In this document: positions 43,149 through 53,386 of the stretch, piece after piece
Layout of the letters: every line of letters begins with the position of its first letter
How positions within the stretch are numbered: position 1 is the first letter of the stretch
DNA from: Vitreimonas flagellata
GTDB taxonomy: Bacteria; Pseudomonadota; Alphaproteobacteria; Caulobacterales; Aquidulcibacteraceae
Assembly (NCBI RefSeq): GCF_004634425.1
Contig: NZ_SBJL01000002.1
Span: forward strand, 744,001-808,000
DNA: 64,000 nt
Direction: 5' to 3'
Position numbers and translations under genes: made by a program
Notes under the pieces: model-generated
The model's input: the letters and a program-made list of their open reading frames with translations, nothing else
Database searches by the model: none
What the model was told of the DNA's origin: nothing

Positions 43149-44999
43149 ATGCAACTTTCACGACGCACTCTTCTCGGCGCAGGCGCCGCCGGCGCCGCAC
43201 TCCTCTCCGGCTGCGCCAGCGCGCCAGCGGCGGAAACCGAGGCCCCCGCCACCCCCAGCGCCCAGCTCACCGCCACCCTCGACCGCACCGTCGCCGCCAT
43301 CCTCCGCCAATCCCCCGAACGCTGCACCAGCCTCGGCCTTTCGGAAGAACGCGCTGGCTATCGCTTCATCGATAAGCTGAGCTCCTCGAGCAAAGCGTCG
43401 GCGCGCGAATATCGCGGCATCATCCAAAACGCGCTGACCGAATTGCGCGCGATCGATCGCAACGCGCTGCCGGCGAACGAGCAAGTGACGCTCGACGTCG
43501 TAGTCGCCTCTTATGAAAACAGCTTGGCGACATCGCGCTTCGAAGTCGGCGGCGGCGCTGGCGGGCCGTACATCGTCACACAGCTGACCGGCGCCTATCG
43601 AAACACGCCAGATTTCCTCGACAATCAGCACCCCCTGCGCACGCGCGATGAGGTCGATGGCTTCTTTGGCCGCCTCGAAGCTTACGTGCGCAATCTGGAC
43701 GAAGAGACCGGCATCATCCGCGAAGACGCTGGCGCCGGCGTGATCCCGCCGGATTTCGCGATCGACCGCACACTGACGCAGATGGATGCGTTCACGTCGA
43801 CGCCCGTCGCGCAGAATCTGCTCGTGCAAACACTCGTGCGTCGCCTGCCGCAAACGGCGGCGCTCACGGATGCTGAGCGCGCGAACTATGTCAGCCGCGC
43901 CGAAGCGGCGGTGCGCGACGCCATCTATCCGGCCTACGAGCGCCAGAAAGCGGCACTGCGAGAAGTGCGTCGCAGCGCCACGCACGACGCCGGTATCTGG
44001 CGCTTGCCGCAGGGCGCGGAGATGTACGCCGCGGCGCTGCAGAGCCGCACCACAACGACGATGTCGCCGGATGAGATCCACAACATCGGCCTCGAACTCA
44101 TCGCCCAATTCCACAGCGAGATGGATCAAATCCTGCGCAGCCAAGGCATGACCCGCGGCAGCGTGGCCGCACGAGTGCAGCAACTCTCGCGCCGTCCGGA
44201 TCAGCTTTATCCAAATACCGATGCTGGCCGCGCCCAAATCCTCGCAGACCTTAACGCGCAAACCCGCGCCATCGAAGCGATGATGCCGCGCGCGTTCAAC
44301 ACGCTGGCGCAAGCGCAATTGGAAATCCGCCGCGTGCCGGTGACGACCGAAGCTGGCGCGCCGGGCGGCTATTATCAGCGCGCCGCCCTCGATGGCTCCC
44401 GCCCCGGCGCCTATTACATCAATCTGCGCGACACGTCGGAATGGCCGAAATTCACGCTGCCGACGCTGAACTACCACGAAGGCGTGCCGGGCCATCACTG
44501 GCAGATTTCGATCCAACAGGAATCCGGTTCGATCCCGTTCATCCGCAGCGCGATGCTGGGTTTCAGCGCATTCAGCGAAGGCTGGGGGCTCTACGCCGAA
44601 CAACTCGCCAGCGAACTGGGCGCATACGACAGCGATCCGCTCGGCCGCTTGGGCTATCTGCAATCGGCGACGTTCCGCGCCTCGCGTCTCGTTTGCGACA
44701 CCGGCATTCACCACAAGCGCTGGACGCGCGAGCAAGCTATCGCCTCGATGGTCGAAGCTACCGGCGATCAAGAAAGCTCCATCACCACCGAGATCGAGCG
44801 CTATTGTGTGTGGCCGGGCCAGGCGTGCTCCTACATGGTCGGCCGCCAGGCGATTAACCGCATGCGCGACAGCGCTCGCAGCGCGCTCGGCGCTCGCTTC
44901 GATCTAAAGAGCTTCCACGACACGATGCTGGCGAACGGCGCTGTGCCGCTTTCAGTGCTTGAGCGCATCATGAACGAATGGGTCGCTGCACAGGGCTAG
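43149..44999 (+). CDS. DUF885-family lipoprotein, putative metallopeptidase
   Basis: 616 residues. N-terminal SRRTLLGAGAAGAALLSGC combines a twin-arginine motif with a lipobox, so it is probably Tat-exported and lipidated. The DUF885 hallmarks LNYHEGVPGHHWQIS (near residue 445) and FSEGWGLYAEQLA (near 476) contain the His/Glu residues expected to bind zinc. ATG 43149 is preceded by GGGGA; an upstream start at 43125 would spoil the signal. Substrate unknown. Confidence 0.88.
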   Translation: MQLSRRTLLGAGAAGAALLSGCASAPAAETEAPATPSAQLTATLDRTVAAILRQSPERCTSLGLSEERAGYRFIDKLSSSSKASAREYRGIIQNALTELRAIDRNALPANEQVTLDVVVASYENSLATSRFEVGGGAGGPYIVTQLTGAYRNTPDFLDNQHPLRTRDEVDGFFGRLEAYVRNLDEETGIIREDAGAGVIPPDFAIDRTLTQMDAFTSTPVAQNLLVQTLVRRLPQTAALTDAERANYVSRAEAAVRDAIYPAYERQKAALREVRRSATHDAGIWRLPQGAEMYAAALQSRTTTTMSPDEIHNIGLELIAQFHSEMDQILRSQGMTRGSVAARVQQLSRRPDQLYPNTDAGRAQILADLNAQTRAIEAMMPRAFNTLAQAQLEIRRVPVTTEAGAPGGYYQRAALDGSRPGAYYINLRDTSEWPKFTLPTLNYHEGVPGHHWQISIQQESGSIPFIRSAMLGFSAFSEGWGLYAEQLASELGAYDSDPLGRLGYLQSATFRASRLVCDTGIHHKRWTREQAIASMVEATGDQESSITTEIERYCVWPGQACSYMVGRQAINRMRDSARSALGARFDLKSFHDTMLANGAVPLSVLERIMNEWVAAQG

Positions 45000-45030
45000 G
45001 CGCCACAATTTTCCATTACCGTTCCAATTG

Positions 45031-45057
45031 GCGCCGGCGGAGCACATCCGCCGGCGC
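45031..45057. terminator. perfect 11-bp hairpin after the DUF885 gene
   Basis: GCGCCGGCGGA and TCCGCCGGCGC pair perfectly around a 5-nt loop. T-run weak. Confidence 0.6.
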
Positions 45058-45216
45058 ATTGCTGCTTTGATTTTGACATTGCTACCGGTGGCAATCGGCA
45101 TTGCGGCAGGAGGTCACATCGGCCTCGCAGAACGTGTTTGACATGGGCTTCCCCAAGCACGCTTCTTGCACACAATCATGCGCGCGCGGCTCACAAGCTG
45201 CGCCTGGAGGGATTCC

Positions 45217-47097
45217 GTGACCGTAAGCATTCCTGGCCTTCACCCGGCGCCCACGAAGCACAAGCAGCTCGTAGAATGGGTCGAGAGCATCGCCGCGCTG
45301 ACTAAGCCGGACCGCGTCTATTGGTGCGATGGCTCCGAGGACGAGTGGGAGCGCCTGACGGCTGAATTGGTCGCCGCCGGCACGCTGAAGAAACTCGACG
45401 AAAAGAAGCGCCCGAATTCCTATTACGCCGCGTCCGATCCGAAGGACGTCGCGCGCGTCGAAAGCCGCACGTTCATCTGTTCGCAAGAGCAAGGCGACGC
45501 CGGCCCCTCGAACAATTGGGTCGCGCCGGCTGAAATGCGCGAAAAGCTCGGCGGCCTGTTCGATGGCGCCATGCGCGGCCGCACCATGTACGTCGTGCCG
45601 TTCTGCATGGGCCCGCTCGGCTCAAAGATTTCGCAGCTCGGTGTTGAGATCACCGATTCCGGTTACGTCGCCGCCTCGATGCGCATCATGACGCGCATGG
45701 GCAAAGGCGCGCTCGATCAACTCGGCGAAGACGGCTTCTTCGTGCCCGCCGTGCACACGCTAGGCGCACCACTTGCGCCAGGCCAAAAGGACGTGCCGTG
45801 GCCGTGCAATGAAGAAAAGTGGATCGTGCATTTCCCGGAAACGCGCGAGATCTGGTCGTACGGCTCCGGCTACGGCGGCAACGCGCTGCTTGGCAAAAAG
45901 TGCTTCGCGCTGCGTATCGCTTCGGTGATGGCGCGCGATGAGGGTTGGCTCGCCGAGCACATGCTGATCCTCAAGCTCACCAATCCGGAAGGCCAGGCGA
46001 AGTACATCGCCGCCGCGTTCCCGTCCGCCTGCGGCAAAACCAATCTGGCCATGCTGCAGCCGACGATCCCCGGCTGGAAAGCTGAGACGATTGGCGACGA
46101 CATTGCCTGGATGCGCTTTGGCGACGATGGCCGCCTGTATGCGATCAATCCGGAAGCGGGCTTCTTTGGCGTGGCGCCGGGCACCGGTTCGAAGACGAAC
46201 AAATCCGCGCTGGAAACGCTCTACGCCAACACGGTGTTCACCAACGTCGCGCTCACCGCCGACAATGATGTGTGGTGGGAAGGTCTGACCGAAACGCCGC
46301 CAGCTGGTCTCACCGATTGGCAAGGCAATGCGTGGCTCCCGGATTCCAAATTCCCGGCCGCGCACCCGAACTCACGCTTCGCTGTGCCCGCGGGGCAGTG
46401 CCCGGTGATCGCGCCGGAATGGGAAGACCCGAAGGGTGTGCCGATTGACGCGATCCTGTTCGGCGGACGCCGCGCCAGCGCGGTGCCGCTCGTGACCGAA
46501 GCGTTTGATTGGGCGCATGGCGTGTTCTTGGCCTCGAACGTGGCGTCGGAAGGCACGGCTGCCGCTGAAAACAAGGTCGGCGAATTGCGCCGCGATCCGT
46601 TCGCGATGCTGCCGTTCTGCGGCTATCACATGGGCGATTATTTCGCGCACTGGCTGAAGATCGGCGAGCGCCAGGGCGCGAAGCTGCCGAAGATCTTCTT
46701 CGTGAACTGGTTCCGTAAGAACCAAGAGGGCAAGTTCATTTGGCCGGGCTTCGGCGACAATGCGCGCGTGCTCAAATGGGTGAGCGAGCGTTTAGACGGC
46801 AAAGCGGCTGCGAACGACACGCCGATCGGCCGCGTGCCGACCGCCGCCTCGCTCGACACGAGTGGTCTCACACTCTCGAACGACGCGCTCGATACGTTGC
46901 TCGGCGTCGATCTCGATGTTTGGGATGAAGAAGCGTCGCTGGTGACGCCGCACTACGAAAAGTTCGGCGATCGTCTGCCGCAACGTCTGTGGGATGAGCA
47001 CGAAGCCCTGCTCGCGCGTCTCGCTGATGCGCGCAGCGGCAAGGTGAAGATCGCCGCCGAACGCGGCCCCGCTTCACCGCGGGTCGCTGCGAACTAA
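45217..47097 (+). CDS. pckG: phosphoenolpyruvate carboxykinase (GTP)
   Basis: 626-residue gluconeogenic enzyme converting oxaloacetate to PEP with GTP. The P-loop with the reactive Cys, [12 protein letters not shown], lies near residue 268; [14 protein letters not shown] near 467 and the FFVNWFRKN block near 494 are GTP-class signatures. The start is the GTG at 45217, with GGAGGG 5 nt before; an upstream ATG at 45166 has none and gives an unrelated leader. Stands alone with its own terminator. Confidence 0.95.
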   Translation: MTVSIPGLHPAPTKHKQLVEWVESIAALTKPDRVYWCDGSEDEWERLTAELVAAGTLKKLDEKKRPNSYYAASDPKDVARVESRTFICSQEQGDAGPSNNWVAPAEMREKLGGLFDGAMRGRTMYVVPFCMGPLGSKISQLGVEITDSGYVAASMRIMTRMGKGALDQLGEDGFFVPAVHTLGAPLAPGQKDVPWPCNEEKWIVHFPETREIWSYGSGYGGNALLGKKCFALRIASVMARDEGWLAEHMLILKLTNPEGQAKYIAAAFPSACGKTNLAMLQPTIPGWKAETIGDDIAWMRFGDDGRLYAINPEAGFFGVAPGTGSKTNKSALETLYANTVFTNVALTADNDVWWEGLTETPPAGLTDWQGNAWLPDSKFPAAHPNSRFAVPAGQCPVIAPEWEDPKGVPIDAILFGGRRASAVPLVTEAFDWAHGVFLASNVASEGTAAAENKVGELRRDPFAMLPFCGYHMGDYFAHWLKIGERQGAKLPKIFFVNWFRKNQEGKFIWPGFGDNARVLKWVSERLDGKAAANDTPIGRVPTAASLDTSGLTLSNDALDTLLGVDLDVWDEEASLVTPHYEKFGDRLPQRLWDEHEALLARLADARSGKVKIAAERGPASPRVAAN

Positions 47098-47117
47098 GCA
47101 ACGTCACACAAACCAGA

Positions 47118-47143
47118 AACGCCTCGGTTCGCGCCGGGGCGTT
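47118..47143 (+). terminator. intrinsic terminator of pckG
   Basis: AACGCCTCGG and CCGGGGCGTT form a 10-bp stem (one T-G) followed by TTT. Confidence 0.9.
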
Positions 47144-47163
47144 TTTCTGCGCTCGATCCGGGC

Positions 47164-47177
47164 GTGACTTGCGTCAC
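47164..47177. promoter_or_regulatory. GTGAC-N4-GTCAC palindrome, micropeptide copy 2
   Basis: Perfect inverted repeat plus ATC, 66 nt before the ATG of copy 2, exactly the distance seen in copy 1. TAGTAC follows 19 nt later in both copies and could be the -10. Confidence 0.65.
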
Positions 47178-47243
47178 ATCCATAAGCTTAAGCGCCTAGT
47201 ACCTTGGCTTCATCGGAACACGGGGTTCCGGGGAGCAAAGCAA

Positions 47244-47336
47244 ATGACCAAGTTTTACAGCCTGATCGCAGCCGCTGCGGTGTTCATGCCTTTCGCGTTC
47301 GCGACCGTCACCCAAGCCGCCCAAATCGTCGCCTAA
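47244..47336 (+). CDS. 30-residue micropeptide, family copy 2
   Basis: Same length and residues as copy 1 except Val for Ala at position 22. The 38 bases before the ATG and about 58 bases after the stop are identical to copy 1 although promoter bases further upstream differ at several positions. The gene lies between the pckG terminator and a convergent response-regulator gene. Peptide starts MTKFYSL and ends QIVA. GGGAG precedes the ATG. Confidence 0.75.
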   Translation: MTKFYSLIAAAAVFMPFAFATVTQAAQIVA

Positions 47337-47361
47337 TCGTCCATGCAAAATCCAGAAAGCT

Positions 47362-47389
47362 AAAGGGCCCGGAGCGATCCGGGCCTTTT
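47362..47389 (+). terminator. intrinsic terminator of micropeptide copy 2
   Basis: The same stem and loop as 34515-34542, again ending a few bases before the stop of a convergent gene (47396). Confidence 0.9.
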
Positions 47390-47395
47390 GATTTT

Positions 47396-48085
47396 CTAGA
47401 CCTGCAAGCGATAACCACCCGTCTCGGTGATTAAGAGCTTCGGGCTTTGCGCGTCCGGCTCGATCTTTTGGCGCAGGCGGTAGATGTGCGTTTCGAGCGT
47501 GTGCGTGGTGACGTTGGCGTTGTAGCCCCACACTTCACGCAGCAGCTCATCGCGGCCGACCGGCTTTTCACCGGAGCGATAGAGGTAGCGCAGGATCGCC
47601 GCTTCTTTGTCGGTGAGGCGGATCTTCTTTTCCTGCGAATCGATCAGGAGCCGAACGGCGGGGCGGAATTCATACGGGCCGATGCGATAGACGGCGTCTT
47701 CGCTCGCTTCGTGGCTGCGCAGGTGCGCGCGGATGCGCGCCAGCAACACCGAGAATTTGAACGGCTTCAGCACGTAATCGTTCGCGCCGGCGTCCAGACC
47801 CTGAACCTGTTGCTCTTCTTCTTGCGCTGCGCCCGTCAGCATGATGATCGGCGCTTTGACGCCTTGATCGCGGAGCTGCTTGCAAGCCTCGAAGCCGTCC
47901 ATGTCGGGCAGGCTAACGTCCAGAACGATCGCCGCCGGCTTCTGGTCGGCGGCCGCGACGAAGCCTTCGGCAGCCGAAGCGGCGCCGACGCCCCCGAAGC
48001 CATCTTCGAGGTCGAATTGTTCGACTAACGCCTGACGGAGGTCAGCATCGTCGTCGATAATGAGGATGGTCGTTTCGCGTGACAT
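47396..48085 (-). CDS. OmpR/PhoB-type response regulator
   Basis: 229 residues. Receiver domain 1-122 with acidic pocket DDD near residue 11, phospho-Asp in VLDVSLPDMDG near 55, Thr in MLTG near 83, and Lys in YVLKPF near 107. Winged-helix effector at about 135-228 (LTDKEAAILRYLYRSGE, VTTHTLETHIYRLRQKIE, GGYRL). By wording it resembles the alphaproteobacterial envelope regulator CenR, but I cannot confirm that. No histidine kinase lies beside it. Tail-to-tail with micropeptide copy 2. Confidence 0.92.
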   Translation of the reverse strand: MSRETTILIIDDDADLRQALVEQFDLEDGFGGVGAASAAEGFVAAADQKPAAIVLDVSLPDMDGFEACKQLRDQGVKAPIIMLTGAAQEEEQQVQGLDAGANDYVLKPFKFSVLLARIRAHLRSHEASEDAVYRIGPYEFRPAVRLLIDSQEKKIRLTDKEAAILRYLYRSGEKPVGRDELLREVWGYNANVTTHTLETHIYRLRQKIEPDAQSPKLLITETGGYRLQV

Positions 48086-48167
48086 CGGCCGTCCAGGGTG
48101 CAGGCTTAAAGCCTAACCTGATGCTTATGACCATGTCCTTTCACGCTTTTGCAATCGCGCTCGCGCT

Positions 48168-48842
48168 TTAGGCCCTATTTCCGAACAGTGCCGAGCCCAC
48201 GCGGACCTGGGTCGCGCCAAAGCGGATGGCGGTCTCGAAATCTTCGCTCATGCCCATGCTTAGGGTGGGCAGGCCATTGCGGGCGGCGATCTTCGCCAGC
48301 AGCGCGAAATGCATGGCCGGCTCCTCATCCACCGGCGGGATGCACATGAGGCCAGCGACCGGCAGGCCGTATTCCTTCCGCACCGCTTTGATGAAGCCAT
48401 CGGCCTCGGCCGGGGCCACGCCGGCCTTTTGCGGCTCTTCGCCCGTGTTCACCTGCACCAACAGCTCCGGGCAGCGGCCCAGCTTCTGAACTGCGTCGGC
48501 CAAGGCCTTGGCGAGCTTTGCGCGATCCAGGCTGTCGATCGCATCGAACAGGGCGACGGCATCCTCGGCCTTATTGGATTGCAGCGGGCCGATCAGGCGG
48601 AGTTTCAGATCGGAGAAACGCGCGCGGCGCTCGGTCCAGCGCGCTTGCGCCTCCTGCACGCGGTTCTCACCATAGAGCCGTTGCCCTGTTGCGAGCATGG
48701 CCTCGACGCGCTCGTCCGGCTGTAGTTTGGATACGGCCACAAGCGCCACATCAGCCGGCGCACGCTTGGCGGCGCGCGCAGCGTCGGCGATGCGCGCTAG
48801 AATGGCGGCGCGGTTGGCGGCGATTTCGGTGATGAGGTCCAT
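48168..48842 (-). CDS. YggS/PLPBP family PLP-binding protein
   Basis: 224-residue PLP homeostasis protein of the alanine-racemase N-domain fold. The PLP lysine is in LVAVSKLQPDE near residue 36; YGENRVQEA near 64, HLIGxLQSNK-like RLIGPLQSNKAEDAV near 92, and LSMGMSEDFETAIRFGATQVRVGSALFG split over about 194-221 are signatures. ATG 48842 shares two bases with the start of the divergent thiE-like gene. The frame is open to 48986 but that part is unlike the family. Confidence 0.92.
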   Translation of the reverse strand: MDLITEIAANRAAILARIADAARAAKRAPADVALVAVSKLQPDERVEAMLATGQRLYGENRVQEAQARWTERRARFSDLKLRLIGPLQSNKAEDAVALFDAIDSLDRAKLAKALADAVQKLGRCPELLVQVNTGEEPQKAGVAPAEADGFIKAVRKEYGLPVAGLMCIPPVDEEPAMHFALLAKIAARNGLPTLSMGMSEDFETAIRFGATQVRVGSALFGNRA

Positions 48843-49437
48843 GGGCTCGATACACGCACTAGCGGCGCAAGCGCGGCGGCTCAACACCGAGGTCGGCGCT
48901 ACGGGCGTTCCGGCGCTGTATTTCTTCACTGACCCGCTGCGTACGCCTGATCCGATCGCGATCACCAAGCGCCTGCCGCGCGGCACGGCCGTCGTTTATC
49001 GGCACTTTGGCGTGGAAGAGCGCGAAGAAATCGCGCGTGGGCTTGGGACGCTTTGTCGTTCGCGTGGGCTCATTTTGCTTGTGTCTGGCGATGCGGCGCT
49101 TGCCCGCCGCGTCCGCGCGCATGGCGTGCATTGGCCCGAGCGATTGCTGCCGAAACACCGCGATTATGCGCTCTCCCTGGAGACAGCATCCGCACATTCC
49201 GCCGAAGCACTGGCGCGCGCGGCCTCATTTGGCGCCAGCGCCTGCGTGCTGGCGCCGGTGTTCGAGACGCGCAGCTCTTCGGGCAATGCTCCGCTTGGCC
49301 TTTTCCATGCGAGCCAGATGGCGCGCGCGGCCCGGCTGCCGGTTATCGCTTTAGGCGGCATAGATTCAAAAAACGCGCGCACGCTGAGTGGACGCGGGTT
49401 TGCGGGGCTAGCTGCTGTGGATGCGTTCGCCGCCTAG
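48841..49437 (+). CDS. thiamine phosphate synthase-like protein (ThiE/TenI)
   Basis: 198-residue TIM-barrel protein: YFFTDPLRTPDP near the start, VVYRHFG, VHWPERLL, VLAPVFETRSSSG near 147 and VIALGGIDSKNA near 173. This is the TMP synthase/TenI fold, with a shorter phosphate-binding set than classic ThiE, so synthase activity is not assured. ATG 48841 has GAGG just before; its first bases lie inside the start codon of the divergent yggS gene (CATG). Stop overlaps the convergent ntrZ-like gene by 4 nt. Confidence 0.8.
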   Translation: MGSIHALAAQARRLNTEVGATGVPALYFFTDPLRTPDPIAITKRLPRGTAVVYRHFGVEEREEIARGLGTLCRSRGLILLVSGDAALARRVRAHGVHWPERLLPKHRDYALSLETASAHSAEALARAASFGASACVLAPVFETRSSSGNAPLGLFHASQMARAARLPVIALGGIDSKNARTLSGRGFAGLAAVDAFAA

Positions 49438-49904
49438 AAGCGGAACGCCGATTCGAGGCGCACGCCAGCCCGCGGCTCTTCTTCGGCTGGACGCGCGACC
49501 GGGCTCAGCGCCGGAGAGGTCTCGACGCTGACTTCGCCGCCGACGCGGACGCTCGGCGTGAATTGGTAGAAGGCGCCGACGGACGTTTGGTCGCCCCGGC
49601 TTTCGGCCAGGCGCTCAACGCGCTGCGCTTCGCGCACGTCCAGGGTGACGCCCCAACGTTGGTTCATGGTCCAGGTCGGCGCGAGCGCACGGTCATTCTC
49701 GGCATCGCCGGTAATGTTTTCCGTTACCCCGTTTGAGGTGGTGAAACGCTGGTACCAGGGCACCGCGGCGCGGTTTGCCGTGGATTCCGATACTGTGACG
49801 GGCGCCGCGACCGGGCGGTCTTGCGCGTGCGCGACGCCGGTCGTCGCCAAAACGGCGGCCCCCGCGATCACGAATGCAGACCCCTTAAACACGTCAAACC
49901 CCAC
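49434..49904 (-). CDS. ntrZ: NtrZ-like periplasmic protein
   Basis: 156 residues with a signal peptide ending VAHAQ. The mature protein has WYQRFTTSN, QRWGVTLDVREAQR near 83, VGAFYQFTPSVRVGGEVSV near 110, and ends VRLESAFRF. From memory this matches the NtrZ family of Caulobacterales, where NtrZ is a periplasmic inhibitor of the NtrY kinase. Start is a GTG at 49904; other GTGs downstream are possible. Recognition is by resemblance and moderately sure. Confidence 0.6.
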   Translation of the reverse strand: MGFDVFKGSAFVIAGAAVLATTGVAHAQDRPVAAPVTVSESTANRAAVPWYQRFTTSNGVTENITGDAENDRALAPTWTMNQRWGVTLDVREAQRVERLAESRGDQTSVGAFYQFTPSVRVGGEVSVETSPALSPVARPAEEEPRAGVRLESAFRF

Positions 49905-50166
49905 AGCGAAGACGCTCTACCAAATCAATATAACCGAATCGATCGCCGAGCGCAGTGAACTTTAGGACACAGGTCCTGCGAATATTTCGTCAAGAACGAG
50001 GCCAAAGCGCCCAAGTTCCCCACAGGTTAACCAGTCAGGCGAGCCCTCGCCACAACATCGCCGGGTTCGCAGTGGACCCCTGGCTCTCCATGGGGCCCGT
50101 GTTATATGGGCGCTCGCGCTGCGTCGGGGGACGATGCGGCCATACCGAATTGCGGAGGGAATGCTG

Positions 50167-50679
50167 ATGTCGCAGGCTGGGCGCACGTTAATTAAGGGCG
50201 CACTTTTCATGGTCGCCGCCCTCGCGCTTTCGGCCTGCTCCATGTTCCGCGGTGACGACGCCCCGGCGGGCCAATCGCGCGCGGACGATAACCGCGATCG
50301 CGGAGGCGTTTCGATCTTCGGCGGCGGCAACAATGACAGCAGCGCCAGCCAAGCCGGCATCGGCGTGAACTCGTTCCTGTGGCGCGCTTCGCTCGACACG
50401 CTGAACTTCATGCCGCTCGCGTCGGCCGATCCGTTCGGCGGCGTCATCATCACCGATTGGTATTCGGACCCGACGACGCCGAACGAGCGCTTCAAGGCGA
50501 CCGTGTACATCCTCGACACGCGCCTGCGCGCCGACGCGCTCAACGTCTCGATCTTCCGCCAGCAGCAGCAAAGCGGCGCGTGGGTTGATGCGACGGTCGA
50601 TCCGGCCACGGAAATCCAGATCGAGAACGCGATCCTGACGCGCGCGCGCCAACTCCGTCTCGGCCAATTGCCGCAGTAA
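50167..50679 (+). CDS. DUF3576 lipoprotein
   Basis: About 170 residues; signal with lipobox LSACS near residue 24, Asp/Gly-rich linker, then the DUF3576 core VNSFLWRASLDTLNFMPLASADPFGGVIITDWY split across about 65-95, ending with helical IENAILTRARQLR. Function unknown; it usually sits directly before leuS in alphaproteobacteria, as here. ATG 50167 is 8 nt after GGAGG; ATG 50161 is too close to that site. Confidence 0.88.
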   Translation: MSQAGRTLIKGALFMVAALALSACSMFRGDDAPAGQSRADDNRDRGGVSIFGGGNNDSSASQAGIGVNSFLWRASLDTLNFMPLASADPFGGVIITDWYSDPTTPNERFKATVYILDTRLRADALNVSIFRQQQQSGAWVDATVDPATEIQIENAILTRARQLRLGQLPQ

Positions 50680-50730
50680 GACGTTGCGCGCCATTGCCGG
50701 ACTTAAGGCGCTCCTCTAAGGGGCGTAGGC

Positions 50731-53367
50731 ATGTCGTCTAGGTACAATCACCGCGAAGTCGAGCCGAAATGGCGTGAGCGTTGGGCTGCGTCCGGGATCG
50801 ATCGCGCGCTCACGCCCGCCGAAGCCCAGGGCAAGAAAAAAGCCTACGTGCTTGAGATGTTTCCCTATCCGTCGGGACGCATCCATGTCGGCCATTCGCG
50901 TAATTACACAATGGGCGATGTGATCGCGCGCTTCCGGCGTGCGAACGGCTACAATGTGCTGCACCCGATGGGTTGGGATGCGTTCGGCTTGCCGGCGGAA
51001 AATGCCGCGATGGAGCGCGGCATCCACCCCAAGGGCTGGACCTACGACAACATCGCCGCGATGCGCGAACAGCTGAAACTGCTGGGCTTGGCGATCGATT
51101 GGTCACGCGAAATCGCGACGTGCGATCCCGCCTATTACAAGCACCAGCAAGCGATGTTCTTGGCGTTCTGGAAGAACGACCTCGTCTATCGCAAGAAGCA
51201 GAAAGTGAATTGGGACCCGGTCGACATGACCGTGCTCGCCAATGAACAAGTGGTCGACGGCAAAGGTTGGCGCTCGGGCGCTACGGTCGAGACGCGGGAG
51301 CTCGAACAATGGGTGTTCCGCGTCACCGCCTATGCCGACGATCTGCTCGACGCGCTGACCAAGCTGAATAAGTGGCCGGACAAAGTTCGGCTGATGCAGT
51401 CGAACTGGATCGGCAAAAGCCAAGGCGCGAAGATTTGGTGGGACATCGCGTCCGCGCCAGATTTCTTGCCCACGTCTCCCGCGGGCGAACCGAACCACGC
51501 GCGCGACCCGATCGAAGTTTACACCACGCGGCCGGACACGTTGTTCGGTGCGAGCTTCCTCGCGCTCGCGCCCGATCATCCGCTGACAAAAGCCATCGCC
51601 GAACATCGCCCCGATGTGGCGGCGTTTGTCGCGGAATGTGCAGCGCTCGGCACCAGCGAAGCCGACATCGAAAAGGCCGAGAAAAAGGGCGTCGATCTTG
51701 GCGTGCGCGTGAAGCACCCGTTCGATCCGAGCTGGGAATTGCCGGTGTGGGCGGCGAACTTTGTGCTCTCCTCATACGGCACGGGCGCGATCTTCGGCTC
51801 ACCCGCCGGCGATCAACGCGACCTCGACTTCGCTAACAAATACAAACTGCCGTTCAAGCCGGTCGTATTGCCGCCAGGTCAGGACGCAGCGACATATGCG
51901 GTGACCAAGGACGCCTACACTGACGACGGCGTGATCTACAATTCGCACTTCCTCGATGGCCTCTCCACGCGCGACGCAATCAATCGCGCGATCGAAGAAT
52001 TGGTGAAGCTCGGCAAGGGCGAAGCGACGACGCAATATCGCCTGCGCGATTGGGGCGTATCGCGGCAGCGTTATTGGGGCTGCCCGATCCCGGCGATCCA
52101 TTGCGCCAAGTGCGGCGTTGTGCCCGTGCCAGAAAAAGATCTGCCGGTGCAACTGCCGGAGGATGTCACCTTCGACAAGGACAAGCCGGGCAATCCGCTG
52201 GACCGGCATCCGACGTGGAAGCACGTGAAATGCCCGAGTTGCGGCGGCGCGGCGCAGCGCGAAACCGACACGCTCGACACGTTCGTGGATTCGAGCTGGT
52301 ATTTCGCGCGTTTCACCGATCCCACGAACACCGAAGCGCCGTTCGACAAAAAGCTCGCCTCGTATTGGCTGCCCGTTGATCAATATGTCGGCGGCATCGA
52401 GCACGCGGTTCTCCACCTGCTCTATTCGCGCTTCTTTACGCGCGCGATGCGCGATTGCGGCTTCCTCGATGACGTCAGCGACGGCGAACCGTTCGCCAGC
52501 CTGTTCACCCAAGGCATGGTCGTGCACGAGACGTACAAATCGGCGTCGGGTGCGTGGCTTTTGCCGGAAGACACAGACGTCAAAGACGGCAAGCGCATCG
52601 AACTGAAAACGGGCGCCCCCGTTAATGTCGGCGCGATTGAGAAGATGTCGAAATCCAAAAAGAACGTCGTCGATCTCGACGCGTTCATTCAGGACTTTGG
52701 CGCCGACGTTGCGCGTTGGTTTGTGCTTTCCGACTCGCCGCCTGAGCGCGATGTGGAATGGACGGCGTCCGGCGTCAAAGGCGCGTGGAATTTCGTGCAG
52801 CGCGTTTGGACATTGGTCGACGGCCACGGCAACCCAGCGCCCAAACCTAGCGAAGCTGCGCCGGCGATGGAGCCGGAAGCGTACGCGCTGCGCCAGCTCG
52901 CACACCGCGCCATCCAGAGCGTGACCGATGACATCGAGAACTTCCGCTTCAACGTCGCAGTCGCGCGCAGCTACGAGCTCGTCAACGCCATCGCCAAGCT
53001 GAAGAGCGAGGACGGCGGCAGCGTGTTCGCGCGCGGCGAAGCATTGCGCATCCTGGCGCAGCTGATCTCACCCTTCATGCCGCACCTGGCGGAAGAGTGC
53101 TGGGAGAAGCTGGGCTTCCTGGGCTTTGCCGCGACAGCGCCCTGGCCCGTCGCGGACCCGGAACTGGCGGCGCGCACCAGCGTGACACTGCCGATCCAGG
53201 TGAACGGCAAGAAACGTGCGGAGATCGAAGCGCCCAAGGGCGCCGCCGAGGCCGACGTGCGTGAGCTTGCGCTGCAACACGAGGCGGTGAAGCCCTTCCT
53301 GGAGGGCGTTACCGTTCGCAAGGTGATTGTGGTGACCGATAGGATCGTCAATATCGTCGCGAACTGA
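50731..53367 (+). CDS. leuS: leucyl-tRNA synthetase
   Basis: 878-residue class I synthetase. HVGH (HIGH motif) near residue 52, the CP1 editing domain at about 220-420 ([22 protein letters not shown]), [10 protein letters not shown] near 449, KMSKSK near 636, then the anticodon-binding and C-terminal domains. Full length. Heads the conserved leuS-lptE-holA block. Confidence 0.97.
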   Translation: MSSRYNHREVEPKWRERWAASGIDRALTPAEAQGKKKAYVLEMFPYPSGRIHVGHSRNYTMGDVIARFRRANGYNVLHPMGWDAFGLPAENAAMERGIHPKGWTYDNIAAMREQLKLLGLAIDWSREIATCDPAYYKHQQAMFLAFWKNDLVYRKKQKVNWDPVDMTVLANEQVVDGKGWRSGATVETRELEQWVFRVTAYADDLLDALTKLNKWPDKVRLMQSNWIGKSQGAKIWWDIASAPDFLPTSPAGEPNHARDPIEVYTTRPDTLFGASFLALAPDHPLTKAIAEHRPDVAAFVAECAALGTSEADIEKAEKKGVDLGVRVKHPFDPSWELPVWAANFVLSSYGTGAIFGSPAGDQRDLDFANKYKLPFKPVVLPPGQDAATYAVTKDAYTDDGVIYNSHFLDGLSTRDAINRAIEELVKLGKGEATTQYRLRDWGVSRQRYWGCPIPAIHCAKCGVVPVPEKDLPVQLPEDVTFDKDKPGNPLDRHPTWKHVKCPSCGGAAQRETDTLDTFVDSSWYFARFTDPTNTEAPFDKKLASYWLPVDQYVGGIEHAVLHLLYSRFFTRAMRDCGFLDDVSDGEPFASLFTQGMVVHETYKSASGAWLLPEDTDVKDGKRIELKTGAPVNVGAIEKMSKSKKNVVDLDAFIQDFGADVARWFVLSDSPPERDVEWTASGVKGAWNFVQRVWTLVDGHGNPAPKPSEAAPAMEPEAYALRQLAHRAIQSVTDDIENFRFNVAVARSYELVNAIAKLKSEDGGSVFARGEALRILAQLISPFMPHLAEECWEKLGFLGFAATAPWPVADPELAARTSVTLPIQVNGKKRAEIEAPKGAAEADVRELALQHEAVKPFLEGVTVRKVIVVTDRIVNIVAN

Positions 53368-53386
53368 TCGCGGGCGGAGAATTCTG

